Below are positions 16,881 through 26,191 of a stretch of DNA of 64,000 nucleotides, piece after piece; the stretch's first letter is position 1, and each line of letters opens with the position of its first letter. Location: the NCBI GenBank assembly GCA_017405945.1, contig JAFQZL010000059.1:1-64000 (forward strand), written 5' to 3'. Both the position numbers and the translations under genes were made by a program. Source of the DNA: Acidaminococcaceae bacterium. Its GTDB lineage: Bacteria > Bacillota > Negativicutes > Acidaminococcales > Acidaminococcaceae. The notes below the pieces were generated by a model. The model worked only from the letters and a program-made list of their open reading frames with translations. It was not told where the DNA came from and did no database searches.

Positions 16881-18356
16881 CTAAGCATTCGTATCGTCAA
16901 AATCTATCTGCTGGATTACGGAATATACGTCCCCGTCGCAGAGTCTTGTGCGGATTTCTTCGCCCCAGTGCACATCCTGTGCCGATTTGACGATGTGTCC
17001 CTGCCCGTTGGTGGTGACGGAATACCCTCTGGAAAGGATTTTCAGAGGGCTCACCGCATCCAGATGGCCTGTCGCCAGGGAAAGCCTCTGCTCCTGACTC
17101 AGGGTCAGATTTTTGGCCAGGGCGGTAAATTGATTCCACGCGTTCTGATACCGGTTCTCGTAGGGTTCCCAGAGTTTCTTTTGTTTGTACAGGGCTTTCA
17201 GGGCCGCTGCCACCCGCTGGTCCGGTTTGACCAGCAGACGTTCCGGATGCTGCAGTGTCTTTAAGGACTGCTGCAGTCTGCGTTCCGGCTCAAGCAGAAG
17301 TTTTTCCGGATGTTGCAGTGTCTTCATAGCCTGCATCAGGCGCAGTTCCCGGTTTTCCAGCCGCCGGGGCAGGGTCTGCTGCATGCGCATGAGCACCATG
17401 TCCAGCCGTTCCGCCGCCCTGTCCGTGATACGGAGAGGATCCTGCAGCATCCGGCTTTTCATGAGCCGCCGCAACGTTTCTGTGCGCTGCTGCAGCATGT
17501 GGTTTATCGCAATTTCCAGCCGCGCCTGCCGGTCCAGCACCTGCCGCCGCAGCTGCCGTGTATCTTCCACTGCCAGTTCCGCTGCCTGGGAAGGCGTGGC
17601 CGCCCGTTTGTCCGCGGCAAAGTCGCTTAAGGTAAAATCTGTTTCGTGACCGACGGCTGAGATGACGGGGATTTCTGAAGCCGCCACTGCCCGTACCGCG
17701 ATCTCTTCGTTGAAGGCCCACAGGTCTTCCATGGAACCGCCGCCGCGGCCGACGATGAGCACGTCCGCCAGCCGGTGTTTATTCATGAAACGGATGGCGT
17801 GGGCGATGTCCCCTGCCGCCGTCTTGCCCTGTACCTGAACCGGGTACAACAGCAGTTTCACCCCGGGATCCCTGCGCCGTGCCACCTTTATGACATCCCG
17901 CACCGCCGCCCCTGCCGGGGAGGTGATGATGCCCACGGTTTTCGGGTGGGCCGGGAGCATTTTCTTTCTTTCTTCCGAGAAGAGGCCTTCCTCTTCCAGT
18001 TTTTTCTTCAGCTTTTCATAGGCCTGCATCAGGCTGCCGATACCTTCCTCGATCAGCATGTCCGCGTACAGCTGGTACACCCCGTTGGGTTCATAGACGC
18101 TGATGCTTCCGATGGCCACCACGGTGTCCCCGTTGTTGGGATAGCGCAGCAACTGCCGGGCCTGGCGCTGGAACATGACACATTTCAGCACGCTGCCTGC
18201 GTCTTTTAAGGAAAAGTAGCAGTGCCCGGAAGGATAGCGTTTGAAGTTGCTGATTTCGCCACGGACCTGTACATGGGCCACCTGGCCGCTGCCTTCCACC
18301 AGTTTTTTGATCAGGTGGTTCATTTCCGTGACTGTGTAAGTATGGACTTCAGCCAT
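16881..18356 (-). CDS. xseA: Exodeoxyribonuclease VII large subunit
   Basis: The 491-residue catalytic subunit. It has an N-terminal OB-fold ([22 protein letters not shown]), the nuclease core with [14 protein letters not shown] and [17 protein letters not shown], and then [16 protein letters not shown]. The long coiled-coil region contains two near-identical 19-residue units ([19 protein letters not shown] and [19 protein letters not shown]), encoded at about 17205-17330 with a 57-base period. The C-terminal segment [19 protein letters not shown] is typical of the family. Start ATG 18356 follows AGGAGA by 6 bases. Together with xseB it forms the ssDNA exonuclease. Confidence 0.95.
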   Translation of the reverse strand: MAEVHTYTVTEMNHLIKKLVEGSGQVAHVQVRGEISNFKRYPSGHCYFSLKDAGSVLKCVMFQRQARQLLRYPNNGDTVVAIGSISVYEPNGVYQLYADMLIEEGIGSLMQAYEKLKKKLEEEGLFSEERKKMLPAHPKTVGIITSPAGAAVRDVIKVARRRDPGVKLLLYPVQVQGKTAAGDIAHAIRFMNKHRLADVLIVGRGGGSMEDLWAFNEEIAVRAVAASEIPVISAVGHETDFTLSDFAADKRAATPSQAAELAVEDTRQLRRQVLDRQARLEIAINHMLQQRTETLRRLMKSRMLQDPLRITDRAAERLDMVLMRMQQTLPRRLENRELRLMQAMKTLQHPEKLLLEPERRLQQSLKTLQHPERLLVKPDQRVAAALKALYKQKKLWEPYENRYQNAWNQFTALAKNLTLSQEQRLSLATGHLDAVSPLKILSRGYSVTTNGQGHIVKSAQDVHWGEEIRTRLCDGDVYSVIQQIDFDDTNA

Positions 18357-18449
18357 GATGCTCTCCTGAAGTGATGCGCGTTTTCATCGTATTGAGTGTG
18401 GCCGGGGCAGGTGCGGGGTTCAGTGCTTCAGTTTCCCTGCTGCAGTTAT

Positions 18450-19508
18450 TCAGCACTGCCCTTCTCCCTGCCGCCGCGCGTAGGCCGCGCAGCCTGACGC
18501 GTTGTCGCCGCTGTAACGGTTGTCCGGCATCCACACCCGGATGCCCCGCTTCGCCAGCTTTTCTACTACATGGTTACGGATCCACCGGTTGGCGCAGACA
18601 CCCCCCGCCAGGATCACATGTTTCACGTTGTGTTCCGCCGCCCCGTTCCGGATCATGCGGACAAAGGTTTCTGCCAGTCCCCACTGCACGCCGGCAGCCA
18701 GGTTAGCAGCTGTGATATGATTTTCTTCCGTCAGAACTTTTGCATCTGCAAAATTGTTTGCGGTGCTTCCGTCTGCTGCAGTTACAGAGTCAGACTGATG
18801 TGAAAATTCCGTTTCCTGTTTTGCTTTCTCTATTGCCCGCAGCACCCAGGTGCAGGGGCCGGAAAGACTGACTTTGGTTTTATGCACGGAAACCGGGATC
18901 TCCGGGATTTCCGTGTGCTGTTCCGCCAGCTGTTCCAGAGCCGGCCCCGATGGGAAACCCAGTCCCAGGGCCACCCCCGCCCGGTCCACAAACTGACCGG
19001 CATGGAGATCCAGACTGCCGCCGATTTCTGTCAGTTTATAAACGGAGTTTTCTTTCTCCGCCAGCAGCAGGTCCGTAGTGCCTCCCGAAGCGTGTAAAAA
19101 GAGAAAGCGGTCCGCATCGGGACCGTTGGCAGACCAAAGCGCCGCTTCCAGGTGGTTCTCCTGATGACTGATCTGCCACAAAGGGATGCCGTACAGCGCG
19201 GCCAGCGACCGGGCAAAGCCCAGTCCGGCCAGGAATGCCGGCATGTAGGAATCTTCCCGCGGGCGGGGACGGGCGGAAACGCCGATGCCCCGTACGTTGA
19301 AACGGTGCCCCCGGGCTGCTTCTTCCATCAGTTCCGGCAGATTACGGGTATGCTGGTAGAGCATCTCCGACTGCTGCAGTCCGCAACCTCCCGGTTTCAC
19401 TTTTAAGATCCGCCTGGTTTCTGCTGCCGCATGCCCCTCCCTGTCCATAAAGAACAGGGACGTAGTGTAGCAGCTGGTATCGATACCAAGATAAACTTCT
19501 TCTGTCAT
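18450..19508 (-). CDS. TsaD/Kae1-like protein (divergent paralogue)
   Basis: 352 residues of the ASKHA-fold TsaD/Kae1/Qri7 (peptidase M22) family. It begins YLGIDTSCYTTSLFF, keeps the iron/metal motif as HQENH (HxExH; TsaD usually has HMEGH), and has HASGGTTDLL, AGGVCANRWIRN and NRYSGDNASGCAAYA in place of the usual GGHT, GGVAAN and CTDNA motifs. TsaD adds threonylcarbamoyl to tRNA A37; the deviations suggest a paralogue, with the true tsaD elsewhere. It lies between nusB and xseA in the same direction, a location I recall for such paralogues in Firmicutes. The exact function is unknown. Confidence 0.8.
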   Translation of the reverse strand: MTEEVYLGIDTSCYTTSLFFMDREGHAAAETRRILKVKPGGCGLQQSEMLYQHTRNLPELMEEAARGHRFNVRGIGVSARPRPREDSYMPAFLAGLGFARSLAALYGIPLWQISHQENHLEAALWSANGPDADRFLFLHASGGTTDLLLAEKENSVYKLTEIGGSLDLHAGQFVDRAGVALGLGFPSGPALEQLAEQHTEIPEIPVSVHKTKVSLSGPCTWVLRAIEKAKQETEFSHQSDSVTAADGSTANNFADAKVLTEENHITAANLAAGVQWGLAETFVRMIRNGAAEHNVKHVILAGGVCANRWIRNHVVEKLAKRGIRVWMPDNRYSGDNASGCAAYARRQGEGQC

Positions 19509-19523
19509 GCTGTGCTTCTTTCT

Positions 19524-19946
19524 CTATTTTTGTTCCCGCATCAGTTTTCCCAGGACGCCGTTGATGAACCGGGCCGACTTTTCGGTGCCGAACTGTTTGG
19601 CCAGTTCCACCGCTTCGTTGACAGCCACGTTCACCGGCACTTTTTCTTCCCCGAAGCACATTTCATAAATGGCCATGCGCAAAATGTTACGGTCTATGCC
19701 GGGCATGCGCTTCACTTCCCAGTTGATGGCATATTTTCCGATCAGCGCGTCAATCTCCGGCAGTTTTTCCGCGGTGCCTTTTAATACTTTTTCCGCATAT
19801 TTTACGGCTTTGGCAGCCTCTTCACTCTTTTCCTCATCCTGCCGGACTTCCAGCGCGATGGCCAGCGCTTCCGCCGGCTCCGCCTGCGTGAAATCCATCT
19901 GGAACAAACTCTGTAACACCATTTCTCTGGCGACTCTGCGAATCAT
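19524..19946 (-). CDS. nusB: Transcription antitermination factor NusB
   Basis: A 140-residue all-helical NusB that binds boxA RNA with NusE (S10) and supports antitermination of rRNA transcription. Signatures are RRVAREMVLQSLFQMDF at the N-terminus, IDALIGKYAINWEVKRMPGIDRNILRMAIYEM, and VNVAVNEAVELAKQFG...FINGVLGKL at the C-terminus. The start at 19946 follows GGAGGA by 9 bases; the longer frame upstream is not family-like. It sits directly after the asp23-amaP-DUF2273 genes and before the TsaD-like gene, all leftward. Confidence 0.95.
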   Translation of the reverse strand: MIRRVAREMVLQSLFQMDFTQAEPAEALAIALEVRQDEEKSEEAAKAVKYAEKVLKGTAEKLPEIDALIGKYAINWEVKRMPGIDRNILRMAIYEMCFGEEKVPVNVAVNEAVELAKQFGTEKSARFINGVLGKLMREQK

Positions 19947-20034
19947 GTGTATGTATCCTCCGTTAATATCGACAGCCTGTTCTTCCTCTGACAGTCTGTT
20001 GTGTTTTGGCATTTCTTCTGCTTATGCAGGCCTG

Positions 20035-20262
20035 CTATTTATGATAGCCCGGCGGCAGCAGGCGGTCCAGCCACTCTGCCAGGTCTTCTTTTTTATCAAT
20101 TTTGTAGCCGATAAAAAAGCCTCCGCCGGCAAACAGCAGCAGGAACAGAGTACGCCAGAAACCGACGGTCAGAAACAGCGAGGCGATGAGAACCCCGGTC
20201 AGTGAGCATAAGAAGCGGCCGCGATAATTAAGCCAGATGTCCGTGAATATGTCTTTAAACAT
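20035..20262 (-). CDS. DUF2273 small membrane protein
   Basis: A 75-residue protein with two hydrophobic segments (about residues 17-33 and 37-52) typical of DUF2273, the small membrane protein found beside AmaP and Asp23. The start YRGRFLCSLTGVLIASL is characteristic. It probably helps anchor the Asp23 complex at the cytoplasmic membrane; this role is inferred from gene neighbourhood. It begins 15 bases after amaP. The C-terminal tail is charged and cytoplasmic by the positive-inside rule. Confidence 0.85.
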   Translation of the reverse strand: MFKDIFTDIWLNYRGRFLCSLTGVLIASLFLTVGFWRTLFLLLFAGGGFFIGYKIDKKEDLAEWLDRLLPPGYHK

Positions 20263-20277
20263 CGCTGTCCCCCCTTA

Positions 20278-20814
20278 TCAGACTTTTTCCTTACCGTTGC
20301 TTTTGATCTTCTTAAAGTTCATCTCAATGTTTTTCACTTCCAGGCCCACCACTTTTTTGATGGTCTCTTTCACGTTGTCTTTTACTTCTTCCGTTATCTC
20401 AAACATGTTGACGCCAGGTTCCAGAGAGGCTTTGATACGGGCGTCGATGGTGTCCTTGTCTTCCATGGTCACCGCCACTTTCACACCGTAAATGCCATAG
20501 ACTTCCTGGGCGATGTCCGCGATGTACTCTTCCAGCGCCCGCTTGGAAACAACGGTCTTCCCCGTCTCCACATCGGCCAGGGTCAGGGTATTGTCGTCGC
20601 CCAGCACGCCGATGCCCGCCAGCAGCAACCGTACGCTGATCATGAAAATGACCGCGCCGCCTGCGGCAAACTCCCAGTTGCCCGGCAGCGCAGCGATTTC
20701 CGAAATGAAATAGTCCACGGGAAGGATCCCGAAAGTGATCAGGATCAGGACGACGGCAACGGCCGCCATGACGATTGTGTATAATGTTAATATGACCCGG
20801 TCTGTTATACCCAT
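20278..20814 (-). CDS. amaP: Alkaline shock response membrane anchor protein AmaP
   Basis: 178 residues with two transmembrane helices (about residues 6-29 and 48-70) followed by an Asp23-like cytoplasmic domain (EEYIADIAQEVYGIYGVKVAVTMEDKDTIDARIKASLEPG). AmaP recruits Asp23 to the membrane in Staphylococcus. The start at ATG 20814 has AAGGAG 8 bases upstream; a GTG three codons earlier overlaps the site. It is flanked by the DUF2273 gene and the Asp23-family gene in the usual cluster. The name rests on domain order and synteny. Confidence 0.85.
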   Translation of the reverse strand: MGITDRVILTLYTIVMAAVAVVLILITFGILPVDYFISEIAALPGNWEFAAGGAVIFMISVRLLLAGIGVLGDDNTLTLADVETGKTVVSKRALEEYIADIAQEVYGIYGVKVAVTMEDKDTIDARIKASLEPGVNMFEITEEVKDNVKETIKKVVGLEVKNIEMNFKKIKSNGKEKV

Positions 20815-20841
20815 ATATTTCACTCCTTATAATCTGATATT

Positions 20842-21306
20842 TTAGAAAATAGAACCTGCCCGGCCTTCATCCGGGTTGTTAAAGCTGATTTCCAGCTCGC
20901 TTTTCTCTCTCCGTTTCACGCCTTCGATGTGCACATCTACAAACTCGGCCGTGTATTCCGTCATTTCATCCACTGCGCTTTTTACTTTCTTCTGGAGCTT
21001 CATGGCCACTTCCGGTATGTTACAGCCATACTCTACCGTAACATAAACGGCGATCCGGCAGCTGTGCCCCGTAACTTTCACGCGGACGCCCTTGGCCAGA
21101 CTCTTTTTTCCCAGGAAATTACTGATGCCTTCCCGGAATCCCGTGCTCATGCTGACTACACCCGGAACATCCAGGGCAGCCAGGCTGGCTACGATAGCGA
21201 TGACTTCATCTGCCAGTTCCACGTAGCCCAGGTTTTCTTCTTCCTCAGCAGCGGAAGGATCGTTTTCAGGCTGGTCCGCATATTTTTTTATGTCTTTTTC
21301 CGCCAT
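20842..21306 (-). CDS. Asp23/Gls24 family envelope stress protein
   Basis: A 154-residue cytoplasmic Asp23/Gls24 protein. The fold signature GYVELADEVIAIVASLAALDVPGV...GVRVKVTGHSCRIAVYVTVEYG...VPEVA-like...VDVHIEGV is clear. In Gram-positive bacteria these abundant proteins form a meshwork at the membrane and respond to cell-envelope stress. The N-terminal 30 residues are acidic and probably disordered. The start ATG 21306 follows GGGGAGGT by 4-5 bases. It is the first gene of the asp23-amaP-DUF2273-nusB series, downstream of the efp terminator. Confidence 0.9.
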   Translation of the reverse strand: MAEKDIKKYADQPENDPSAAEEEENLGYVELADEVIAIVASLAALDVPGVVSMSTGFREGISNFLGKKSLAKGVRVKVTGHSCRIAVYVTVEYGCNIPEVAMKLQKKVKSAVDEMTEYTAEFVDVHIEGVKRREKSELEISFNNPDEGRAGSIF

Positions 21307-21414
21307 CTGTACCTCCCCGCGAAGCCGCAAAAATACTAACAGATTCCCATTTTTACATTTTGTATTATTATACCATACCTTGCATAAAAATTAAAGAAAA
21401 CAGCGTGAAATCCC

Positions 21415-21452
21415 AACAAAAAAAAGGACTTCCGTAACAGAAGTCCATTTTT
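21415..21452 (-). terminator. Intrinsic terminator of efp
   Basis: Read on the - strand, GGACTTC...GAAGTCC forms a 7-bp stem followed by TTTTTTTTG. It lies about 80 bases after the efp stop. The reverse direction also has an A/T run, so it may act both ways. Confidence 0.8.
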
Positions 21453-21530
21453 GTGTTTTTGGCGTGATACAGGCACGGCCGGCTGCGCCGCTGTGCGCAA
21501 CAGGACGCCGAAGCGAGACAGGTCTTGCCT

Positions 21531-22088
21531 TTATGCTCTCTGGATGTAGTCACCGCTGCGGGTATCGATCAGCAGATGATCCCCTTCGTTGATGAACAGA
21601 GGCACTTTTACGATGTAGCCGGTATCCATGGTTGCGGGTTTGCTGCCGCCGGTAGCGGTATCGCCGCGGATGCCCGGTTCAGTCTTAACGACTACCAGTT
21701 CCACAGTGTTGGGCAGTTCCACGCCCAGGATGCGGTTCTGGTAAGAAATGACTTTCACATCCATGTTCTCTTTCAGGAAGTTGATGCCGTTGCCGATCTG
21801 TTCTTTGGTAAGCTCGGTCTGTTCGTAGGTGTCGTTGTCCATGAACACGAAGCTGCCGTCGCTTTCATACAGGTACTGCATAATGCGGCGTTCAATGTTG
21901 GCTTTGGGCAGGCGTTCACCTGCGTTGAAGGTGCGCTCTACTACGGCGCCGGTGGACAGGTTGCGCATTTTGGCCCGTACGAAGGCAGCGCCTTTGCCGG
22001 GTTTTACATGCTGGAATTCCACTACCTGCCAGGGGTCATTGTCGATGGTGACAGTCAGACCGGTTTTGAATTCGTTGGTAGATACCAT
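21531..22088 (-). CDS. efp: Translation elongation factor P
   Basis: The 185-residue three-domain factor that rescues ribosomes stalled at consecutive prolines. The N-terminal KOW-like domain has the loop [18 protein letters not shown], with lysine at the tip (about residue 32). This is the residue modified in other bacteria; here the loop is PGKGAA, matching the unmodified or Lys-type group. The C-terminal OB domains end with [17 protein letters not shown], close to the family signature. The gene follows an Xaa-Pro peptidase gene, as in Bacillus. It has a good GGAGGA site. Confidence 0.96.
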   Translation of the reverse strand: MVSTNEFKTGLTVTIDNDPWQVVEFQHVKPGKGAAFVRAKMRNLSTGAVVERTFNAGERLPKANIERRIMQYLYESDGSFVFMDNDTYEQTELTKEQIGNGINFLKENMDVKVISYQNRILGVELPNTVELVVVKTEPGIRGDTATGGSKPATMDTGYIVKVPLFINEGDHLLIDTRSGDYIQRA

Positions 22089-22169
22089 AAATACATCCTC
22101 CTGTGTCTCTGATAAAATCAGTTTATCAAAATATTTATTTAAAAATTAATCATGTACTATCTTAACTTT

Positions 22170-23240
22170 TTACACAATTTCCGTCAAGGTTTTCTTGAGG
22201 GCTGTGAGACTGCGGGCCCCTTCCCGGGTCAGCACCACGGTGTCTTCGATGCGCACGCCGCCCCGGCCCTGGATGTAAATGCCGGGTTCGATGCTGAACA
22301 CCATGCCTTCCTGCAGTTTGATATCGCCCCGTTTGTTGAGGTTGGGAAGCTCATGGATCTCCAGGCCTACGCCGTGCCCCAGTCCGTGGGTAAAGTAGCG
22401 GCCGTAGCCCCGGGATTCGATGTATTCGCGGATCTCCGCGTCCAGATCTTTGCCGGTGATCCCCGGCCTGGCGGCTTTCATGCCACGGTACTGGGCTTCC
22501 TGGACCACGGTATAAATTTCCCTGTGCCAGGAATTGGCCATTCCCATCACGATGGTGCGGGTGGTGTCCGAATGGTAGCCGTTATACATGGCTCCGAAAT
22601 CAAAAGTGACGAAGTCCCCCACTTCAATGGCCTTATCCGTAGGTGCCCCGTGGGGCAGCGCGCTGCGGTGGCCCGAGGCCACGATGGTGTCGAAGGAAAC
22701 CCCTTCCGAACCCAGGCTGCGCATATAGTATTCCAGGCGGGCCGCCAGTTCCTTTTCCGTCATGCCGGATTTAATCTCTTTTAACAGCCGCTCGAAAGCA
22801 GCGTCCGCGATCTTGTGGGCCTGCCAGAGGCTTTCCAGCTCACGTTCGTCTTTCACCAGGCGCAGACCGCGCAGGTCCACACTGATCATCTCCACGGTTT
22901 CCGGCAGAACTTCCCGCAACGACTTTGCGTCTTCATAGGAAAATACATTTCCGTCAAAGCCTATTTTTACATGAGCCCCCGCCAGTTTGGCAACCGCTTC
23001 CCAGATACTGTTGTTATGATCCGCTGTGTATTCCAGCACCCGGCAGTATTTTAGTTCCGAGCGCGCCTGGTCGGTGTAACGGCCGTCCGTGATCAGCACG
23101 GCGATCCGGTCATCCGCGTAGAGCAGGCTGGAATCACCCGTAAAACCGGTAAGGTAACGAATTGTGTAGACGTCCTTGATGACGATGCACTCAAGGGCAT
23201 ATTCTTTCATGAACTTGAAAATCCTGCCGATCCGTTCCAT
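22170..23240 (-). CDS. Xaa-Pro aminopeptidase/dipeptidase (M24B)
   Basis: A 356-residue pita-bread metallopeptidase. The N-terminal creatinase-like domain contains YLTGFTGDSSLL and LITDGRYTDQA. The catalytic domain has the five metal ligands in order: Asp in FDFGAMYNGYHSD (both Asp), His in GLGHGVGLEIHE, Glu in SIEPGIY and Glu in RIEDTVVLT. It removes N-terminal residues before proline from peptides in the cytoplasm. It lies directly upstream of efp, a common Firmicute pairing (PepP/YqhT type). The choice between aminopeptidase and dipeptidase is not decided by sequence reading. Confidence 0.92.
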   Translation of the reverse strand: MERIGRIFKFMKEYALECIVIKDVYTIRYLTGFTGDSSLLYADDRIAVLITDGRYTDQARSELKYCRVLEYTADHNNSIWEAVAKLAGAHVKIGFDGNVFSYEDAKSLREVLPETVEMISVDLRGLRLVKDERELESLWQAHKIADAAFERLLKEIKSGMTEKELAARLEYYMRSLGSEGVSFDTIVASGHRSALPHGAPTDKAIEVGDFVTFDFGAMYNGYHSDTTRTIVMGMANSWHREIYTVVQEAQYRGMKAARPGITGKDLDAEIREYIESRGYGRYFTHGLGHGVGLEIHELPNLNKRGDIKLQEGMVFSIEPGIYIQGRGGVRIEDTVVLTREGARSLTALKKTLTEIV

Positions 23241-23326
23241 AACCTTTCATACCTTCTTTTACGATATTGTTTTACGTTAATGATAGATAATTTTACCATA
23301 TTATCGGCATTTACGCCACCCTGAAT

Positions 23327-24550
23327 TTAGGGCATCCTGCGGCGCAGGATTGCGTTGACCGGGATCTCTTCTTCCGCTTTGCAGGTGAAGACCATCTGGG
23401 GATGCGGCGCCACCGTAATGGCTTCCCCTTCTCCGTTCCGCATTTCCTCCAGCACCAGTGTGCCCAGGCTGCCGTCCGGGCGGAACACTTCCAGTGTCTC
23501 CCCTGCTTTCATGTTGTTGCGCTGTTCCACGGTCAGCCTGCCCTGCTGCCAGCCGCGCGCAAGCCCCGTAAATTCGTGGGTCTGCAGGTAGGCGGAGGTA
23601 GCGTAATTCTGGGCAGTCTCATCCGGTTTGCCCAGGGCGAAACCGGTGGTGTAAGGCCGGTGGGACACTTTCTCCAGTTCTTCCAGCCATTCCTGTTTCA
23701 CGGTGTAATGTACCGGATCGGCCCAGCAGGCATCCACGGCCCTCCGGTATACGCTGACCACGCTGGCGGCATAGTGGGCGCTTTTCATCCGCCCTTCGAT
23801 CTTGAAGCTGCCGATGCCCGCCTGCATCAGTTCCGGCAGGTACGCCAGCAGGCAGAGGTCTTTGGAGTTCATGATGTAGGTGCCCCGTTCGTCCCCGGCC
23901 ACGTCGTAGACTTCCCCGGGCCGGTTCTTCTCCGTCAGGCCGAACTCCCAGCGGCAGACCTGGGCGCAGGCGCCCCGGTTCCCGTCCCTGCCGGTCAGGT
24001 AACTGCTGAGCCAGCACCGCCCCGAATAGGAGATGCACATGGCTCCGTGCACGAAGGCCTCCAGTTCCACGTCTGTTTTGCTGCCGATTTCTTTCATTTC
24101 CGCAAGGGAAAGCTCCCTGGCCAGCACCACGCGGCTGGCACCCAGGTTTTCCCAGGCCTTCACGGCCGCCCAGTTGCTGGTGTTCGCCTGGGTGCTCACA
24201 TGCAGCGGCATACCGGGTATCACTTCCCGGGCCACGGACCAGACCCCCAGATCGGAGATCAGGAGAGCGTCCGCCCCGGTATCCTGCAGACTGCGCAGGT
24301 AATCCGGCAGCGCGTTGATATCTTCGTTATGGGCAAAAATATTTACGGTCACGTAAACCTTTTTCTGTAAACTGTGGGCAAAACGGACGGCTTCCTTCAT
24401 CTCTTCCGCAGCAAAGTTGCTGGCAAAAGCCCTGAGGCCGAACAGTTTGCCTCCCAGATACACCGCATCCGCCCCGTATAACAGGGCCATGCGGAGTTTT
24501 TCCATGTTTCCTGCCGGGGCTAAAAGCTCCGGCTTCTGAAACTGTCTCAT
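23327..24550 (-). CDS. U32 family protein, tRNA hydroxylation protein TrhP-like
   Basis: A 407-residue U32 protein, formerly called collagenase-like peptidase. The start PELLAPAGNMEKLRMALLYGADAVYLGG is diagnostic, and the Cys-rich segment GAMCISYSGRCWLSSYLTG...RGACAQVCRWEF supplies likely [Fe-S] ligands. Characterised relatives (TrhP/YegQ, Bacillus YrrN/YrrO) install 5-hydroxyuridine at tRNA position 34 using prephenate. The start at 24550 follows AGAGGA by about 6 bases; the longer frame overlaps mltG. It follows mltG as yrrN-yrrO follow yrrL in Bacillus, though only one such gene is present here. Confidence 0.88.
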   Translation of the reverse strand: MRQFQKPELLAPAGNMEKLRMALLYGADAVYLGGKLFGLRAFASNFAAEEMKEAVRFAHSLQKKVYVTVNIFAHNEDINALPDYLRSLQDTGADALLISDLGVWSVAREVIPGMPLHVSTQANTSNWAAVKAWENLGASRVVLARELSLAEMKEIGSKTDVELEAFVHGAMCISYSGRCWLSSYLTGRDGNRGACAQVCRWEFGLTEKNRPGEVYDVAGDERGTYIMNSKDLCLLAYLPELMQAGIGSFKIEGRMKSAHYAASVVSVYRRAVDACWADPVHYTVKQEWLEELEKVSHRPYTTGFALGKPDETAQNYATSAYLQTHEFTGLARGWQQGRLTVEQRNNMKAGETLEVFRPDGSLGTLVLEEMRNGEGEAITVAPHPQMVFTCKAEEEIPVNAILRRRMP

Positions 24551-24638
24551 GTCGTTCCTCTGTAACTTTGCCGGCTCCGCGCACCGGCTTGCTCTGTTGT
24601 CTGCAATGCGCCAACTGTTTTGGTTTCCATGCGCCGGC

Positions 24639-25664
24639 TTATTTATTGTCATCTTTATGTATGTCCTCGATGGCCTTCAGGTGTTCCCTGTAGGTTTTGG
24701 TAAAACGGTGATGCCCGTCTTTCTCCGCCACAAAATACAGATACTCCGTCGCTTCCGGATTGAGGCAGGCCTTGATGGCGCTCATGCCCGGCGAGGCGAT
24801 GGGCCCGGGGGGCAGTCCGGGATTCTGATAGGTATTGTAAGGGCTCCTGATTTTGGTATCCGCTATGGTTACTTCTTCCTTTTGGGAACCCAGCAGATAC
24901 TGGATTGTCGTATCCGATTGTATGGGCATATAGATATGCAGGCGCTTCAGGAACACGCCGGCGATGCGGGCCTGCTCTTCCGGAAATACCGCTTCCAGTT
25001 CCACCATGGCCGCCAGATTCACAAGATCACGCAGCCCCATGTTCTTTCCCCGGGCCAGGGTGGGAATATTTTCCTTGTTCATTTCCGCATTAAAGGTCCG
25101 CACCATAAGGGCCAGGATGTCCTTTTCCGACATGTCCGGGTCTAAATGGTACGTAGTGGGGTATATGAAGCCTTCCGCCTTGAAAATCACGTCCGGATTA
25201 TTCGTCTCCATGTAAGGATAGGGTGTATAATTCCGGGCCGCTTCCTCAAATTTCTTGGCATCCCCCAGGCCTTCCGCTTCCAGCTTGCGCCCGGTCTTCA
25301 CCACATTGAACCCTTCCGGCACCGAAAATTTGACGCTGTAGGTCTGTCCTTTGGAAAGGATGCTTACGATCTCGCTGTTGGACATGCCGCCGATAATCTC
25401 ATACCGGCCGGCTTCCAGCTTTCCGGCCAGACCCCGCAGCCGCGCTTCCATACGGAAGGCTTCCGGCGTCTTCACCAGATGTTTCTTGTGCAGCAGGTCA
25501 GCAATATCCGCAGTGGTCATCCCCGGTTTGATGGTAACAAGGTAACGATGCCCCTTCGCGAACTCCGTATTATTGCCGGTATAATACAGCAGCCAGTAGG
25601 CTCCCAGTCCCAGCATTAAGGTAAATGCGAACAATAATGGAATCAGTCGTTTAAACAAATCCAT
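24639..25664 (-). CDS. mltG: Endolytic murein transglycosylase MltG
   Basis: 341 residues: a single N-terminal membrane helix (about residues 5-26), a LysM-like region (YLVTIKPGMTTADIADLLHKKHLV), and the YceG catalytic domain with the active-site glutamate in NLAAMVELEAVFPEEQARIAGVFLKRL and the motif NTYQNPGLPPGPIASPG. MltG cuts nascent glycan strands at the membrane and so limits peptidoglycan length. The start MDLFKRLIPL has GGAGGT unusually close (2-3 bases). The synteny ireB-ruvX-DUF1292-mltG is that of Firmicutes, here interrupted by an AsmA-like gene. Confidence 0.92.
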   Translation of the reverse strand: MDLFKRLIPLLFAFTLMLGLGAYWLLYYTGNNTEFAKGHRYLVTIKPGMTTADIADLLHKKHLVKTPEAFRMEARLRGLAGKLEAGRYEIIGGMSNSEIVSILSKGQTYSVKFSVPEGFNVVKTGRKLEAEGLGDAKKFEEAARNYTPYPYMETNNPDVIFKAEGFIYPTTYHLDPDMSEKDILALMVRTFNAEMNKENIPTLARGKNMGLRDLVNLAAMVELEAVFPEEQARIAGVFLKRLHIYMPIQSDTTIQYLLGSQKEEVTIADTKIRSPYNTYQNPGLPPGPIASPGMSAIKACLNPEATEYLYFVAEKDGHHRFTKTYREHLKAIEDIHKDDNK

Positions 25665-25751
25665 TACCTCCGTTGTTCTCTTCTTGTTGTTTTTTATGCC
25701 GTTGAAGCAGAACACGATGCCATGCCTGCGGCCTCAGGCATCCTCTGCATA

Positions 25752-26129
25752 CTAAGCGTCCAGGGCTTCGTATGCGATCCTTGCTTTTTCAAACTCTTCA
25801 TCGGTGGGAACCTGGATATCCACGTCCCCGTTTGCATCCGTCACGATCTTCGCCAGGATAATGTTCGGCTCATCGTCCTCATCCTCTTCTTCATGGTCGT
25901 GGCCGCAGCCGCATTCTTCGTCATGGACATGATCGTGGCCGCAATCGCACGCTTCTTCCTCTTCGGAGAAGATAGCGGGATCCACTTCCAGCAGGGCGAC
26001 ATAATCGTCTTCGCCGACTTTGAACCTGCTTTCTACCACAAAGCAGTGATCCTGTCCGTCATCATCGGTAAATTCATAGGTTTCAATGGTTTCTTCTTCC
26101 ATTACTTCTGCTACGTCTTTTTCTGTCAT
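25752..26129 (-). CDS. DUF1292 protein with a Cys/His-rich insertion
   Basis: 125 residues, strongly acidic. The ends match the DUF1292 family (ETIETYEFTDDDGQDHCFVVESRFKVGEDDYVALLEVDP; VPTDEEFEKARIAYEAL). In the middle an insertion near residues 58-82 reads CDCGHDHVHDEECGCGHDH followed by a poly-Glu/Asp run, a likely metal-binding loop. Most family members are shorter and lack so dense a cluster. The start at 26129 follows AAGGAG by 9 bases. It occupies the yrzB position next to mltG. The function of the family is unknown; metal storage or sensing is a guess. Confidence 0.85.
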   Translation of the reverse strand: MTEKDVAEVMEEETIETYEFTDDDGQDHCFVVESRFKVGEDDYVALLEVDPAIFSEEEEACDCGHDHVHDEECGCGHDHEEEDEDDEPNIILAKIVTDANGDVDIQVPTDEEFEKARIAYEALDA

Positions 26130-26191
26130 AATCGTACTCCTTATCTCTGACATTTTATAAAATTTATGGATTTATGCGGCATTGGTCCGCC

